Notes under the pieces: model-generated
Database searches by the model: none
The model's input: the letters and a program-made list of their open reading frames with translations, nothing else
What the model was told of the DNA's origin: nothing
Program-made: the position numbers and the translations under genes
Assembly (NCBI RefSeq): GCF_003711395.1
Contig: NZ_PJRJ01000014.1
Coordinates: 18,715 to 82,714, forward strand
DNA: 64,000 nt
Reading direction: 5' to 3'
Source: Acinetobacter sp. B51(2017)
Lineage (GTDB): Bacteria; Pseudomonadota; Gammaproteobacteria; Pseudomonadales; Moraxellaceae
Shown here: piece by piece, positions 36,121 through 45,751 of the stretch
Layout of the letters: the number at the start of each line of letters is the position of its first letter
How positions within the stretch are numbered: position 1 is the stretch's first letter

Positions 36121-37662
36121 TTATGGGCGTAAATGGCGTGGACGGACACCACTCACCAATAAACCTGCGCCATAGGCTACAGCACCTACAGCACATAAAA
36201 TCACAACTTGAAGCACACGCATCCACTCGGATACATCACCGTTATACCAAGTTAAGGCATAAGCAAGGGCTACAATCATCGCAATATTAGCGATGGCAAA
36301 CTGCATAATGAGCTTTTTCCAATGTGCACCAAAACGGAAAATATCGCGTTTATGTAAGAAGAAATACAATAAACCCGCGTTAACTAAAGCCGAACCTGAC
36401 GATGCCAACGCCAAGGCCATATGTTCTTCTTGCCAGCCCATCAATTTAAATAAGCCAATAAACACCACGTTTAATACCGCATTGGTCGCTACGGTAATTA
36501 AGCCTACCCGTACTGGAGTTTTGGTATCTTGCTGCGCATAAAAACCCGGTGCAAAGACTTTAATCAGCATAAATGACAATACGCCTGCGCTCATACATTG
36601 CAGCGCAAGTGCCGTCATTTGAGTATCTTGTAGCGTGAATTGACCACGTTGGAACAGCGTCTGAATAATTGGTGTTGATAACATAAACAGCGCAATACTG
36701 GCAGGCACACCGGCAAGTACAATAATTTTGGCTGCCCAATCCATCATCTTGCGATATTTAGTTTGGTCTTGTTCGGCATGACGCGCTGATAATGCCGGTA
36801 AAATCACCGTACCAATTGCAACCCCAATAAGCCCTAAAGGTAACTCGGTCATACGCTCAGCACTATATAACCAAGATACCGAGCCATCTTGCATAAACGA
36901 TGCCCAAATCGAATTGAGTAATAGGTTAATCTGAGTAACAGACACCCCAAACAATGCAGGCAGCATCAATTTTAGAATGCGCTCCACACCTTCGTGTTTA
37001 AAGTCAACTTTGGGTGGAATCAGTAGTTTTTTACGCCATAGCTCTGGAATTTGTAGCGCAAGCTGCAAAAAGCCCGCCACAATTACTGCCCAGCCCAATG
37101 CCATAATTGGGGTTGCCATATATGGAGTCAGCCAAAGTGCCCCTGCAATCATAGACAGATTAAGCAATACAGGTGCAAATGCAGGCGTGGTAAAAGAACC
37201 ATAACTATTTAAAATACTGCTGGCAAAAGCAGTTAAAGACATAAACAGTAAATAAGGAATGGTGAGGCGGAACATATCCGTCGCTAAAGCAAATTTAGCA
37301 GGATCATCATGAAAACCCGGTGCATAAACATACATAATCGCAGGTGCAGCCACCATAGCAAATATGGTCAGCAAGGTCATCACCGATGCCAAACAACCGA
37401 AGACACGGCTAATAAGAATCTGTACTTCAGCATGGGTGCGCGTGGTTTTATATTCGGTCAAAACCGGAATAAAGGCCTGTGAAAATGCCCCTTCGGCAAA
37501 CAAACGCCGAAAAAAGTTAGGAATTCGAAAAGCAATGACAAAGGTATCAAAATCTTTGCCCGCACCAAATACACTCAGCAACACCACATCACGGACTAAA
37601 CCCATCACCCGCGACAACATGGTCATTGCACTAACAATAAAGGTCGATCGCCACAGCGCCAT
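36121..37662 (-). CDS. murJ: Lipid II flippase MurJ
   Basis: Moves lipid II across the inner membrane for peptidoglycan synthesis. About 513 residues, 14 membrane helices. The N-terminal MTMLSRVMGLVRDVVLLSVFG and FRIPNFFRRLFAEGAFSQAF segments are the MurJ signature, including the Arg residues of the central cavity. The ATG at 37662 has AGGTGG 5 nt upstream. Next comes ampD on the same strand. Confidence 0.94.
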   Translation of the reverse strand: MALWRSTFIVSAMTMLSRVMGLVRDVVLLSVFGAGKDFDTFVIAFRIPNFFRRLFAEGAFSQAFIPVLTEYKTTRTHAEVQILISRVFGCLASVMTLLTIFAMVAAPAIMYVYAPGFHDDPAKFALATDMFRLTIPYLLFMSLTAFASSILNSYGSFTTPAFAPVLLNLSMIAGALWLTPYMATPIMALGWAVIVAGFLQLALQIPELWRKKLLIPPKVDFKHEGVERILKLMLPALFGVSVTQINLLLNSIWASFMQDGSVSWLYSAERMTELPLGLIGVAIGTVILPALSARHAEQDQTKYRKMMDWAAKIIVLAGVPASIALFMLSTPIIQTLFQRGQFTLQDTQMTALALQCMSAGVLSFMLIKVFAPGFYAQQDTKTPVRVGLITVATNAVLNVVFIGLFKLMGWQEEHMALALASSGSALVNAGLLYFFLHKRDIFRFGAHWKKLIMQFAIANIAMIVALAYALTWYNGDVSEWMRVLQVVILCAVGAVAYGAGLLVSGVRPRHLRP

Positions 37663-37749
37663 CGGAACCACCTAGTGATAAAATTGAACAGCTATTGTAA
37701 AGAAACTCATGCCCAAGGTGCATGATTAAAATCAGTCATGACGGCCTGA

Positions 37750-38322
37750 TTAATTGATTGATTGCTCAGCCAGTAAGGCACGAAAGGTCTGCCACTCAAA
37801 ATATGGCCCCGGATCGGTTTTACGTCGCGGTGCAATATCTGAATGTCCTGCGATATGCGGGCCAATTTTTGGATAAGCTGCACGAATTGCCTGTGTGACT
37901 TGAGCTAAGATCTGATATTGCGCCTCAGTAAAGGCTTGATCGTCACAGCCTTCAAGCTCAATGCCAATTGAATAATCATTACATTCTGCTTTGGCTAAAT
38001 AACTAGAACGCCCTGCATGCCATGCACGATCATTAAAATTAACAAATTGTAGTACTTCACCTGTACGTAAAATCAATAAATGCGCTGAAACCTGCATACC
38101 TTCAATGGTTTGAAAATATGGATGCACTGACCAATCTAATTTGTTTTGGAAGAATTGTTCAATATACCCCCCACCAAATTGTGATGGCGGCAAGCTAATA
38201 TTATGAATCACCAATAACTGAATTTCAGTGCCTTCAGGGCGTTGATTATAATTCGGTGAAGGAATTTGCCGCGCGCCTACGAGCTGACCATGTTGCACAG
38301 CAAAACTGACAGCTTGTGACAT
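37750..38322 (-). CDS. ampD: N-acetylmuramyl-L-alanine amidase AmpD (cytosolic)
   Basis: Cleaves anhydro-muropeptides in peptidoglycan recycling. 190 residues, no signal peptide. Zn ligands lie in VIHNISLP, DRAWHAGRS and DPGPYFEW; the fold-specific IGIELEG and IAGHSDIAPRRKTDPG blocks are present. AmpD usually dampens beta-lactamase induction; no ampR/ampC is visible here. Confidence 0.93.
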   Translation of the reverse strand: MSQAVSFAVQHGQLVGARQIPSPNYNQRPEGTEIQLLVIHNISLPPSQFGGGYIEQFFQNKLDWSVHPYFQTIEGMQVSAHLLILRTGEVLQFVNFNDRAWHAGRSSYLAKAECNDYSIGIELEGCDDQAFTEAQYQILAQVTQAIRAAYPKIGPHIAGHSDIAPRRKTDPGPYFEWQTFRALLAEQSIN

Positions 38323-38494
38323 ATAAAGTCCTTTAAAGCCAAATCAAGAAAAGAAAATCTGTGCTCATGCTAAAACTTTCTGGCTTAAATCTCAAACATG
38401 GCAAAGAAATTGTACAAAAAATCATTCATTTTCAGTGAAGAGTGCTAATATAAGCCGCAATTTTTGATAGACGTTATAAGATACGGAACTTCGC

Positions 38495-39340
38495 ATGAGC
38501 ATCTCTCAATCTTTGTTACAACAAGCGATTCAGGTCAACATTCAGCAAGCCTTACAAGAAGATATTGGTGATGGCGATATTACTGCGCTTCTAACGCCTG
38601 AAGCTGAACAAGCTACAGCCACGATTATTAGCCGTGAAGACATGATTCTTGCTGGTCGCCCTTGGGTAGATGCTTTAATTCAAGCGTATGATGCTACTGT
38701 ACAAGTGACATGGCTAAAACAAGAAGGTGAATGGGTACAGGCCAATGAAGCTTTCCTAAAATTAGCTGGTTCTGCACGTAGTTTACTCACCGTAGAGCGT
38801 CCTGCTTTAAACTTTGTACAAACCTTATCGGCAGTGGCGACTAAAACTGCACACTATGTCAAACAACTTGATGGCTTACACACCAAACTGCTTGATACTC
38901 GTAAAACTTTGCCAGGTTTACGTATTGCTCAAAAATACGCTGTGTCGATTGGTGGAGGTCAAAACCATCGTTTAGGTTTATTTGATGCCTTTTTAATTAA
39001 AGAAAATCATATTATGGCAGCAGGTGGTATTGCTCAAGCAATTGCTCAAGCACACAGCATTGCACCGGGTAAAATGGTTGAAGTTGAAGTTGAAACTTGG
39101 GATGAACTGAATCAAGCCTTAGCCGCTCAGGCAGATATTGTGATGCTAGATAACTTTAACCAACAACAAATGATTGATGCGGTAAAACACGTAGCAGGTC
39201 GTTGTAAGCTAGAAGCTTCAGGTAACATTACCATTGAAAATTTACGTGAAGTTGCGAGTACAGGCGTAGATTATATTTCAATGGGCGTACTTACCAAAGA
39301 TGTCAAAGCCATTGATCTATCCATGCGTTTTAATGCTTAA
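38495..39340 (+). CDS. nadC: Nicotinate-nucleotide pyrophosphorylase (carboxylating)
   Basis: Makes nicotinate mononucleotide from quinolinate and PRPP in de novo NAD synthesis. 281 residues, with the QEDIGDGDIT N-terminus, RPALNFVQTLSAVAT, LDTRKTLPGLR and HRLGLFDAFLIKENH blocks of NadC. Divergent from ampD, with a 172-bp spacer. Confidence 0.95.
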   Translation: MSISQSLLQQAIQVNIQQALQEDIGDGDITALLTPEAEQATATIISREDMILAGRPWVDALIQAYDATVQVTWLKQEGEWVQANEAFLKLAGSARSLLTVERPALNFVQTLSAVATKTAHYVKQLDGLHTKLLDTRKTLPGLRIAQKYAVSIGGGQNHRLGLFDAFLIKENHIMAAGGIAQAIAQAHSIAPGKMVEVEVETWDELNQALAAQADIVMLDNFNQQQMIDAVKHVAGRCKLEASGNITIENLREVASTGVDYISMGVLTKDVKAIDLSMRFNA

Positions 39341-39354
39341 CCTAGAACACAATC

Positions 39355-39380
39355 AATAGGGTGCTTTTAAGCACCCTATT
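39355..39380. terminator. Bidirectional terminator
   Basis: AATAGGGTGCTT/AAGCACCCTATT, a 12-bp stem, between convergent nadC and the lipoprotein gene. Confidence 0.85.
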
Positions 39381-39569
39381 TTAATCATCATCACGATCTC
39401 GCTCTTCTCGATCACCATCACGACGTTCGTCATCATCATCACGGTCATGATCTTGACCATCATTTTGCATACTGACTTGCTCTTCGTCGCGCTCCTCACC
39501 ACGGTCCATACAGGCGATCATACTAAATGCCAATGCCATGACCATAAAAGCAATTAAAATTGTTTTCAC
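39381..39569 (-). CDS. Small lipoprotein with an Asp/Glu/Arg-only tail
   Basis: 62 residues from the GTG at 39569, chosen because GGAG is 6 nt upstream and gives a lipoprotein-like start (MKTILIAFMVMALAFS). The lipobox is SMIAC. After it, the last 40 residues are nearly all Asp, Glu and Arg (RDDDDERRDGDREERDRDDD). Such mixed-charge tails are disordered. It lies downstream of rph on the same strand, separated by a terminator. I recognise no family. Confidence 0.65.
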   Translation of the reverse strand: MKTILIAFMVMALAFSMIACMDRGEERDEEQVSMQNDGQDHDRDDDDERRDGDREERDRDDD

Positions 39570-39636
39570 ATTTTGCTCCATTGTTGTTATTGCTTTAAAT
39601 TAAAACAAAAAATCTCATAGCTTTATAGGCAAAATG

Positions 39637-39664
39637 TAAAAACGCATCCGAAGATGCGTTTTTT
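39637..39664 (-). terminator. Terminator after rph
   Basis: ACGCATC/GATGCGT stem with A- and T-runs on either side, between rph and the lipoprotein gene on the minus strand. Confidence 0.85.
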
Positions 39665-39689
39665 CATTATGACACAAGGCTTAAAAAGC

Positions 39690-40409
39690 TTACCAGCCTA
39701 GCGCCTCTTGTTGTTTTTTCACTAATTCTTGAATGCCTTTTTCAGCCATTTCTAACATGGCATTAGATTGTGCACGCGTAAATGGTTTTTCTTCTGCAGT
39801 CCCTTGAATTTCAATAAACTCACCCGCTTGCGTCATCACCACGTTTAAATCAGTTTGGCAATTTGAATCTTCTTCGTAGCATAAATCAAGTAATACTTCA
39901 TCTTGATAAATACCTACAGAAATCGCTGCAACCAAACCTTTTAACGGATCTTGTTTAATACGTTTTTTCTCAAGCAAGACATTCATCGCATCAATTAAAG
40001 CCACTGCTGCACCTGTAATTGACGCAGTACGTGTACCGCCATCTGCTTGAATCACATCACAGTCAATCGTGATGGTGTGTTCGCCTAATTTTTTCAAATC
40101 CACCATAGCACGTAAGCTACGACCAATTAAACGTTGAATTTCTTGAGTACGACCACTTTGTTTGCCACGCGCTGCTTCACGGTCACTACGCGTATGCGTT
40201 GAACGTGGCAACATACCATATTCAGCCGTTACCCAACCTTGACCCTGCCCTTTTAAGAAACGCGGTACTGAATTATCAATGCTGGCAGTACACAGGACTT
40301 TTGTATGACCAAATTCAACCAATACTGAACCTTCCGCATAACGTGTGTAGTTACGGGTAATTTTAACGTCACGTAATTGATCTGCTGCTCGTTGGTCGAT
40401 ACGCATCAT
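39690..40409 (-). CDS. rph: Ribonuclease PH
   Basis: Phosphorolytic 3' exonuclease that trims tRNA precursors. 238-239 residues. The phosphate-binding and active site blocks are present ([70 protein letters not shown]). Full length, so unlike the frameshifted allele in E. coli K-12 strains. Start is one of two tandem ATGs. Confidence 0.96.
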   Translation of the reverse strand: MMRIDQRAADQLRDVKITRNYTRYAEGSVLVEFGHTKVLCTASIDNSVPRFLKGQGQGWVTAEYGMLPRSTHTRSDREAARGKQSGRTQEIQRLIGRSLRAMVDLKKLGEHTITIDCDVIQADGGTRTASITGAAVALIDAMNVLLEKKRIKQDPLKGLVAAISVGIYQDEVLLDLCYEEDSNCQTDLNVVMTQAGEFIEIQGTAEEKPFTRAQSNAMLEMAEKGIQELVKKQQEALGW

Positions 40410-40531
40410 AAAAGCTGTCCTAATGATAAAAATTTAGCGCCTAAGTATAGCAGATTAAAACTACGGGTTTGTGATGCAAAATATTTTCACTTTTTTGCTA
40501 AACTAAGCATAAATTTTTTAGAGTTAGATTG

Positions 40532-41179
40532 ATGCCCATACGTGATGAACAAAAGCAACAAACGCATCAGGCTTTAATTAATGCAGTTCTAAGCTTAAGC
40601 CAACAAGGTCGCAATTTTAGCAGTATGAGCTTAAGAGAAGTTACCGCTGAGGTAAATCTTGCCCCAGCCACCTTTTACCGCCATTTTGCGAATATGGATG
40701 AGCTGGCTTTAGAGCTGATTGACCACTTAGGATTATACCTCAAAAATACCTTTGCCCAAATTTGTAGGATTGCTTTGGTTGATCCACGAGATCATAACGC
40801 GCGTTTAGACTATTTGTTTGCATCTATTGCGGAAAAGCCTGATTTTTGGGGTTTTTTTATTCACGAACGTAGTAGTGGTTCACCACGTATTCGTCAGGCG
40901 ATTAAACGTGAGTTTGATCATCTAGTTGAAGATATGGCCAATACCATGTCTAAGATCCCAGACTTTCAGCATATTCAAAATCTACAAGATATGCTCATGT
41001 TTTCTGAAATGTTTGGGCATTTTTGTTTTTGTTGGGCATTGGAGTGGTTGGATCTACAACATGATTTAGATGTCGAGCAGCGTATACAGCAACAACAACG
41101 TCTACAACAAAAAGCCTTAATTCAACTGGAATTAATCTATCACAGTATTTGCCAATTTCCATTAAAAGAGCTGCCTTAA
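40532..41179 (+). CDS. TetR family regulator, FabR-like
   Basis: 215 residues. The N-terminal HTH is SLREVTAEVNLAPATFYRHFANMDEL, and the following helices (EKPDFWGFFIHERSSGSPRIR, EMFGHFCFCWALEWL) resemble FabR, which controls unsaturated fatty acid synthesis. Divergent from rph, with which no functional link is expected. Target unknown; FabR is a reasonable guess. Confidence 0.75.
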   Translation: MPIRDEQKQQTHQALINAVLSLSQQGRNFSSMSLREVTAEVNLAPATFYRHFANMDELALELIDHLGLYLKNTFAQICRIALVDPRDHNARLDYLFASIAEKPDFWGFFIHERSSGSPRIRQAIKREFDHLVEDMANTMSKIPDFQHIQNLQDMLMFSEMFGHFCFCWALEWLDLQHDLDVEQRIQQQQRLQQKALIQLELIYHSICQFPLKELP

Positions 41180-41190
41180 GGCAGCTCTTT
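41165..41190. terminator. Bidirectional terminator
   Basis: AAAGAGCTGCC/GGCAGCTCTTT stem with loop TTAA, overlapping the regulator's stop codon, convergent with dsbA. Confidence 0.85.
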
Positions 41191-41202
41191 GAGTGTGTAG
41201 TC

Positions 41203-41820
41203 TTATTTCGCTTTACGTTCTTTTTCAATTAAATAATTCACCACTTGCACCACTTTACCATCATCACCTTGGACAATGTATTTACCATTCACCACAACTG
41301 CTGGAACACCTGTGAGTTGGTAATGTTTAGCCAGTTGATTAGCTTTACTCACTTTGGCAGTAATTGGGAATGAGTTATATAAGCTATTAAATTTCGCTTC
41401 AGGTACACCATATTTCACAAAGAATTGTGCTTGCGATTTTTGATCAAAAATCTGCTGACCTTTGTCATGAATCGCATGGAACAATGGCAAGTGAATCTTA
41501 CGACGAATTTGTAGTGCTTCTGCCACGTAATAGCCACGCGCATTTTGTTCCCAAACTGGGTTCATTGCTGCAGGGGTACGCACAAAATTCACATCTTTTG
41601 GTAATTTACGTAACCATGCTTGCATGTGTGGTTCTAAAGTAAAGCAGTGACCACAGCCATACCAAAAAAATTCACGAACTTCAATTTTACCTTTAACATC
41701 TACTACGCCTGGATTTGGCACCACAGTGTAGTCTTTCCCCGCGACAAAATTAGCAGCCATGGCACTGCCTGAAATGGCAAACATCGCTGTAGCAATACTG
41801 CCTAAAATAAATTTTTTCAT
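41203..41820 (-). CDS. dsbA: Thiol:disulfide interchange protein DsbA
   Basis: Periplasmic oxidant that makes disulfides in exported proteins. 205 residues from the ATG at 41820, with signal peptide MKKFILGSIATAMFAISGSAMA. The active site is CGHC (in FFWYGCGHCFTLEP), as against CPHC in E. coli, and the cis-Pro loop is TGVPAVVVNG. GAGGAT lies upstream. The Gly in the CXXC may alter redox potential. Confidence 0.93.
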   Translation of the reverse strand: MKKFILGSIATAMFAISGSAMAANFVAGKDYTVVPNPGVVDVKGKIEVREFFWYGCGHCFTLEPHMQAWLRKLPKDVNFVRTPAAMNPVWEQNARGYYVAEALQIRRKIHLPLFHAIHDKGQQIFDQKSQAQFFVKYGVPEAKFNSLYNSFPITAKVSKANQLAKHYQLTGVPAVVVNGKYIVQGDDGKVVQVVNYLIEKERKAK

Positions 41821-41991
41821 TGAGTTATTTATCCTCGAAATCATTGTGCTGAGTTTATGCAAATACTAGCAAACAATTATGCAAATTTAGTTTTGATTGT
41901 GTGAAGTTTTTTAGCGCTTTTATCGCTTTTTTCCAAATAGTCGTTACACTAGATTGTTTAAATTATAAAGACTTAAATTGAGGTGGCACCT

Positions 41992-42705
41992 ATGTCGCAA
42001 TTGAATGTTGACCCGCAAGAAATTGCTAAATTTGAAGCATTCGCAGCTATATGGTGGGATCAGCATTCTGAGTTCCGCCCGCTGCATATGATCAATCCAT
42101 TACGTCTGAATTGGATTGAAGAACACTCAGGCGGTTTAAGCGGCAAAAAAGTGCTAGATGTTGGCTGTGGTGGCGGCATTTTGGCCGAAAGCATGGCTCG
42201 TCGTGGTGCAGATGTATTAGGCATTGATATGGGTGAAGCACCGCTAAATGTAGCGCGTTTACATGCCGAACAAGAAAATGTGACCAACATTGAGTATCGC
42301 CAAGTGCCAGTAGAACAACTGGCCGAAGAACAAGCAGGTCAATACGATGTGGTGACGTGTATGGAAATGCTTGAGCATGTTCCAGACCCAGCTTCAATTA
42401 TTTTGGCTTGCCAAAAATTGGTTAAGCCAGGCGGTCATGTGTTTTTCTCAACCATTAACCGTAATCCAAAATCTTATCTTTTTGCCATTATTGGGGCTGA
42501 ATATATTTTGCGTATGCTCGCTAAAGGCACACATGATTACAGCAAATTTATTAAACCGTCTGAGCTGGCGCGTGACATTCGTGCTGCTAATTTAAAACTT
42601 AAAGATATGACAGGTTTACATTATAACCCACTAACTAAAAACTACTGGTTAGCACCGAATGTAGATGTGAACTACATGGTTTATACAGTAAAAGAAGAAG
42701 CCTAA
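41992..42705 (+). CDS. ubiG: Ubiquinone biosynthesis O-methyltransferase
   Basis: Performs both O-methylations in ubiquinone synthesis. 237 residues from the ATG at 41992 (after GAGGTGG). The SAM-binding loop [13 protein letters not shown], followed by [13 protein letters not shown] and a C-terminal [23 protein letters not shown] block, is typical of UbiG. First gene of ubiG-mupP-yciK; the next gene starts immediately after its stop. Confidence 0.95.
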   Translation: MSQLNVDPQEIAKFEAFAAIWWDQHSEFRPLHMINPLRLNWIEEHSGGLSGKKVLDVGCGGGILAESMARRGADVLGIDMGEAPLNVARLHAEQENVTNIEYRQVPVEQLAEEQAGQYDVVTCMEMLEHVPDPASIILACQKLVKPGGHVFFSTINRNPKSYLFAIIGAEYILRMLAKGTHDYSKFIKPSELARDIRAANLKLKDMTGLHYNPLTKNYWLAPNVDVNYMVYTVKEEA

Positions 42706-43386
42706 ATGAAAGCGGTTTTATTTGATTTAGACGGTACTTTAATTGATACCGCAGCCGACTTTATCCGTATTATTCAAAATATGTGCCGTGAAAAAGGCTG
42801 CAAGGTTGTCGCTGGCGATTTAATTCGCACTCAAGTTTCAGAAGGCGCACGCGCGATGGTCAAGTTGGTTTATCCAGAGCTTGACGTGACTGATGAAGTT
42901 TTTTTGGCGCATCGTCAGCGTTTTTTAGACATTTATGGCGCTGATATTGCTGTAGATACTGACCTATTTGAAGGTATGTATCCGCTCTTAGCTGAACTTG
43001 AAGCTGCTAATATTCCTTGGGGCATTGTGACCAATAAACCACGTTGGTTAAGTGAGGCTTTGCTTGAAGCTTTAAACTTAACTCAGCGTTGCAGTGTTTT
43101 GGTGTGTCCTGAAGATGTGACTCACACCAAACCTGATCCAGAACCCATGTATTTAGCAGCCAAGCAGATTGCGATTGCGCCTGAAGATTGCATCTATGTG
43201 GGTGATCATCCGCGTGATATTGATGCAGGACGCGCTGCCAAGATGTACACCATTTTAGCTGCTTATGGCTATTTACCATTGGCGCACAAAGATGACTTAA
43301 CAGCTTGGCAAGCAGACTGTATAGTGAACACAGTTGCTGAATTACAGCAACAAATCCGCCAATTGGTATTAACAGCGCATACTTAA
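42706..43386 (+). CDS. mupP: HAD phosphatase, probable N-acetylmuramate 6-phosphate phosphatase
   Basis: 226 residues of the HAD type I class: DLDGTLIDTAADF (motif I, with both Asp), VTNKP (motif II), KPDPEPM and VGDHPRDIDAGRAA (motif IV). It would often be named phosphoglycolate phosphatase (Gph), but the position between ubiG and a YciK-type SDR is the gene order of Pseudomonas mupP, which acts in peptidoglycan recycling. ampD lies 4.4 kb away. I infer MupP; the substrate is not proven. Confidence 0.72.
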   Translation: MKAVLFDLDGTLIDTAADFIRIIQNMCREKGCKVVAGDLIRTQVSEGARAMVKLVYPELDVTDEVFLAHRQRFLDIYGADIAVDTDLFEGMYPLLAELEAANIPWGIVTNKPRWLSEALLEALNLTQRCSVLVCPEDVTHTKPDPEPMYLAAKQIAIAPEDCIYVGDHPRDIDAGRAAKMYTILAAYGYLPLAHKDDLTAWQADCIVNTVAELQQQIRQLVLTAHT

Positions 43387-43423
43387 TAATAGATTGATAA
43401 TAAAATAGCTTGGAGGTGTTGCC

Positions 43424-44170
43424 ATGAAATATTCAGAGTATCAGCCGCGTCCAGATTTACTCAAAGACCGTATTATTTTAATTACGGGTGCAGGTGATGG
43501 CATTGGACGTGCCGCAGCGTTAAGTTATGCTTTGCATGGCGCAACAGTGGTATTACATGGTCGCACCCTCAATAAGCTCGAAGTCATTTATGATGAAATT
43601 GAAAGCTTAGGCGCACCGCAACCTGCGATTTTACCCTTACAACTTTCTAGCGCTTCGCCACGCGATTACGAATTACTTTATGACACCCTCGAACAACAGT
43701 TTGGCCGCTTAGATGGCATTTTGCACAATGCTGGTATTTTGGGTGAACGCACTGAACTGGCGAATTATCCCATCGAAGCTTGGGATGATGTGATGGCTGT
43801 TAATTTACGTGCGCCATTTTTACTTACCCAAGAACTGTTGCCACTGTTACAACGTTCTAATAATGCCTCTGTGGTGTTTGCCAGCTCGGGAGTGGGTCGT
43901 GAAGCACGCGAACGTTGGGGTGCTTATTCAGTGTCTAAAATTGCCATTGAAGCAGTCAACCAACTGTTTGCCAAAGAAAATACCTATCCAAACGTGCGTT
44001 TTAACTGTATCAATCCAGGGGCGACCCGTACCGCGATGCGTGCTAAAGCCTATCCAGAGGAAGATCCAAAAACCCTACCAACGCCTGAATCGATCATGCC
44101 AGCGTATTTATATTTAATGGGTGAAGACAGTTTGCATTTAAATGGCGCAAGTATTGATGCGCAGGACTAA
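43424..44170 (+). CDS. yciK: YciK family SDR oxidoreductase
   Basis: 248 residues, with LITGAGDGIGRAAALSYA (NAD(P) motif), LHNAGILGE, SSGVG and Tyr-x3-Lys in YSVSK, and NPGATRTAMR. Third gene of ubiG-mupP-yciK, 37 nt after mupP behind GGAGGTG. Physiological substrate unknown in the family. Confidence 0.88.
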   Translation: MKYSEYQPRPDLLKDRIILITGAGDGIGRAAALSYALHGATVVLHGRTLNKLEVIYDEIESLGAPQPAILPLQLSSASPRDYELLYDTLEQQFGRLDGILHNAGILGERTELANYPIEAWDDVMAVNLRAPFLLTQELLPLLQRSNNASVVFASSGVGREARERWGAYSVSKIAIEAVNQLFAKENTYPNVRFNCINPGATRTAMRAKAYPEEDPKTLPTPESIMPAYLYLMGEDSLHLNGASIDAQD

Positions 44171-44260
44171 GTGAAAATTTCACCTAATCTAAAGCTTGTG
44201 CATTGTATTTCAGACAATTTACACCATACTAAAAGGCTAAATTTACACGTTGAGATCGAT

Positions 44261-44680
44261 ATGTCTGACTTTAGCAATATTACAGTCACTTCCCTAGATG
44301 ACGGTATGGTGTCGCTTTTAATTGATGACCAGCCTATTTCAGAAAAATATGGCATGAAGTTTGAAGCCAGCATTGTCGATGAATTACAAGCTTTAGAAAA
44401 TGGTCAAAATATGAAGCTGTTTGATCAGTTTATATTTTCACATACAGACCTTAACTTTGAGCATATCTATAAATACATCACTCATATTGTGAAACAAGAT
44501 GATGCCTATAAGGTTGCCAAAAACTTCACTTATATTATTAAAATTGATGGTCAGCCTGAAATTGAGCATGTCATTACCAAGCAAGGTCAGCCTATGACTG
44601 CAGCAGATGTGTCTGAGTTTATTAATTCACATATTCAAAAATCACTGACTGAATATACTGACTTAAATTACGCTTACTAA
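44261..44680 (+). CDS. Protein of unknown function downstream of yciK
   Basis: 139 residues from the ATG at 44261 (MSDFSNITVT). A longer frame from GTG 44171 directly after the yciK stop would add 30 residues. No signal peptide, no membrane helix; the content is mostly strands and helices with many Asp and Gln. I do not recognise a family. Followed by a strong terminator. Confidence 0.65.
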   Translation: MSDFSNITVTSLDDGMVSLLIDDQPISEKYGMKFEASIVDELQALENGQNMKLFDQFIFSHTDLNFEHIYKYITHIVKQDDAYKVAKNFTYIIKIDGQPEIEHVITKQGQPMTAADVSEFINSHIQKSLTEYTDLNYAY

Positions 44681-44683
44681 TTT

Positions 44684-44710
44684 AAAAAAGACCGTTCGCG
44701 GTCTTTTTTT
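44684..44710 (+). terminator. Terminator with a TTCG loop
   Basis: AAAGACCG/CGGTCTTT with loop TTCG, followed by a T-run. Confidence 0.9.
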
Positions 44711-44825
44711 AGCCGCCAATAATCTTTTTTACAAATCAGTTTAAGTTAAATATTCGTTTTTTCAAATTAATACCGCACGTTTATGCTGTTTTGTATTGAA
44801 ACATAAATAGATTTTGGGGCACAAC

Positions 44826-44981
44826 ATGGCTGATCTACAACGTAAAACTGAAACGATTCGTACAATTGAAAATTTACAATTATCAAGCAGCTTAATTTCT
44901 GCACTTGATGACAACACACTAGCTGAAAGTATTGCTGAAGCCATCAACTGCCTTCAAGGTTTAAGCCAACAATGGAACTAA
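44826..44981 (+). CDS. Small 51-residue soluble protein
   Basis: ATG at 44826 after GGGGC, 51 residues from MADLQRKTETIRTIENLQLS to a TAA at 44979. It is predicted mostly helical with no membrane helix, and carries its own terminator. The reading frame is open and its codon use fits the neighbours. Function unknown; not assigned to any family. Confidence 0.6.
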   Translation: MADLQRKTETIRTIENLQLSSSLISALDDNTLAESIAEAINCLQGLSQQWN

Positions 44982-44990
44982 AACCCGTAT

Positions 44991-45018
44991 AAACAGCCAA
45001 AATAATTTGGCTGTTTTT
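44991..45018 (+). terminator. Terminator after the 51-residue gene
   Basis: AACAGCCAAA/TTTGGCTGTT stem, loop ATAA, followed by five Ts. Confidence 0.9.
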
Positions 45019-45181
45019 GCTCACATTTAAAATTGACTACTAAAACAACAGCTTTTACCGCATAATATTCTTAGTTTCTCTATGTTATTTAAATAACTCA
45101 TCTGTATTCTTCACAGTTTCTCTGCATTTTTTGCGTAGAGTAAACCGTATTGAAAAAGATTTTTAAATGAGGGTTCAAAAC

Positions 45182-45556
45182 ATGAAAAAGATATTGGCAA
45201 CTATAGCCATTTCTTTCAGTGCATTGATGGCAAGCACTGCGCTGACTGCCGCTCCTCAATTTGAGCCTCAATCTGATGCTGAAGCGGTTCAGCCACATCT
45301 GCAAAAAAAGCGTGATAAACGTGATATCTATGAACCTGAACATCACTCACGCGAACAACGTGGCATGAAACGTCTGCAACATATGAAATGGCAAACGGGT
45401 TATGTTATGCCGCAACATTACCGTAGTGATGGTTATAAAGTTGAGTATAAAGACAATAACTTACCAAAGCCTGCACGCAATCAACAGTGGTATAAAATTA
45501 ATAATAACTACATTCTACTGAATTCAGAAACCAATAGTATTGTCAAAATCCAGTAA
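45182..45556 (+). CDS. RcnB-like exported small protein, first copy
   Basis: 124 residues from the ATG at 45182. Signal peptide ends near ALTAA. The charged middle (KKRDKRDIYEPEHHSREQR) is followed by WQTGYVMPQHYR, YKVEYKDNNLPKP, NQQWYKINNNYILLNSETNSIVKI, the RcnB pattern (LPxxYR, YxVxDY..L, W.....YLL). RcnB is a periplasmic factor linked to nickel/cobalt balance in E. coli; the role here is not shown. Confidence 0.75.
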   Translation: MKKILATIAISFSALMASTALTAAPQFEPQSDAEAVQPHLQKKRDKRDIYEPEHHSREQRGMKRLQHMKWQTGYVMPQHYRSDGYKVEYKDNNLPKPARNQQWYKINNNYILLNSETNSIVKIQ

Positions 45557-45577
45557 GCTTTTCGCTTTCATCTTACG

Positions 45578-45606
45578 AGCCTAAATATATTATTTAGGCT
45601 TTTTTT
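45578..45606 (+). terminator. Terminator after the first RcnB-like gene
   Basis: AGCCTAAAT/ATTTAGGCT stem followed by a T-run. Confidence 0.9.
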
Positions 45607-45751
45607 ATGTGCATTTTATTGCGCTGTTACAGTTCTTCTTTTTTTCTCCATATATTTCACATTTCACCTAAATTTCCCACATGGTTTATCTAGTTTTTTA
45701 GCCTAAATTGAACTTATCGGAATATAACCCCACAGATTTTAGGTGAAAGCA

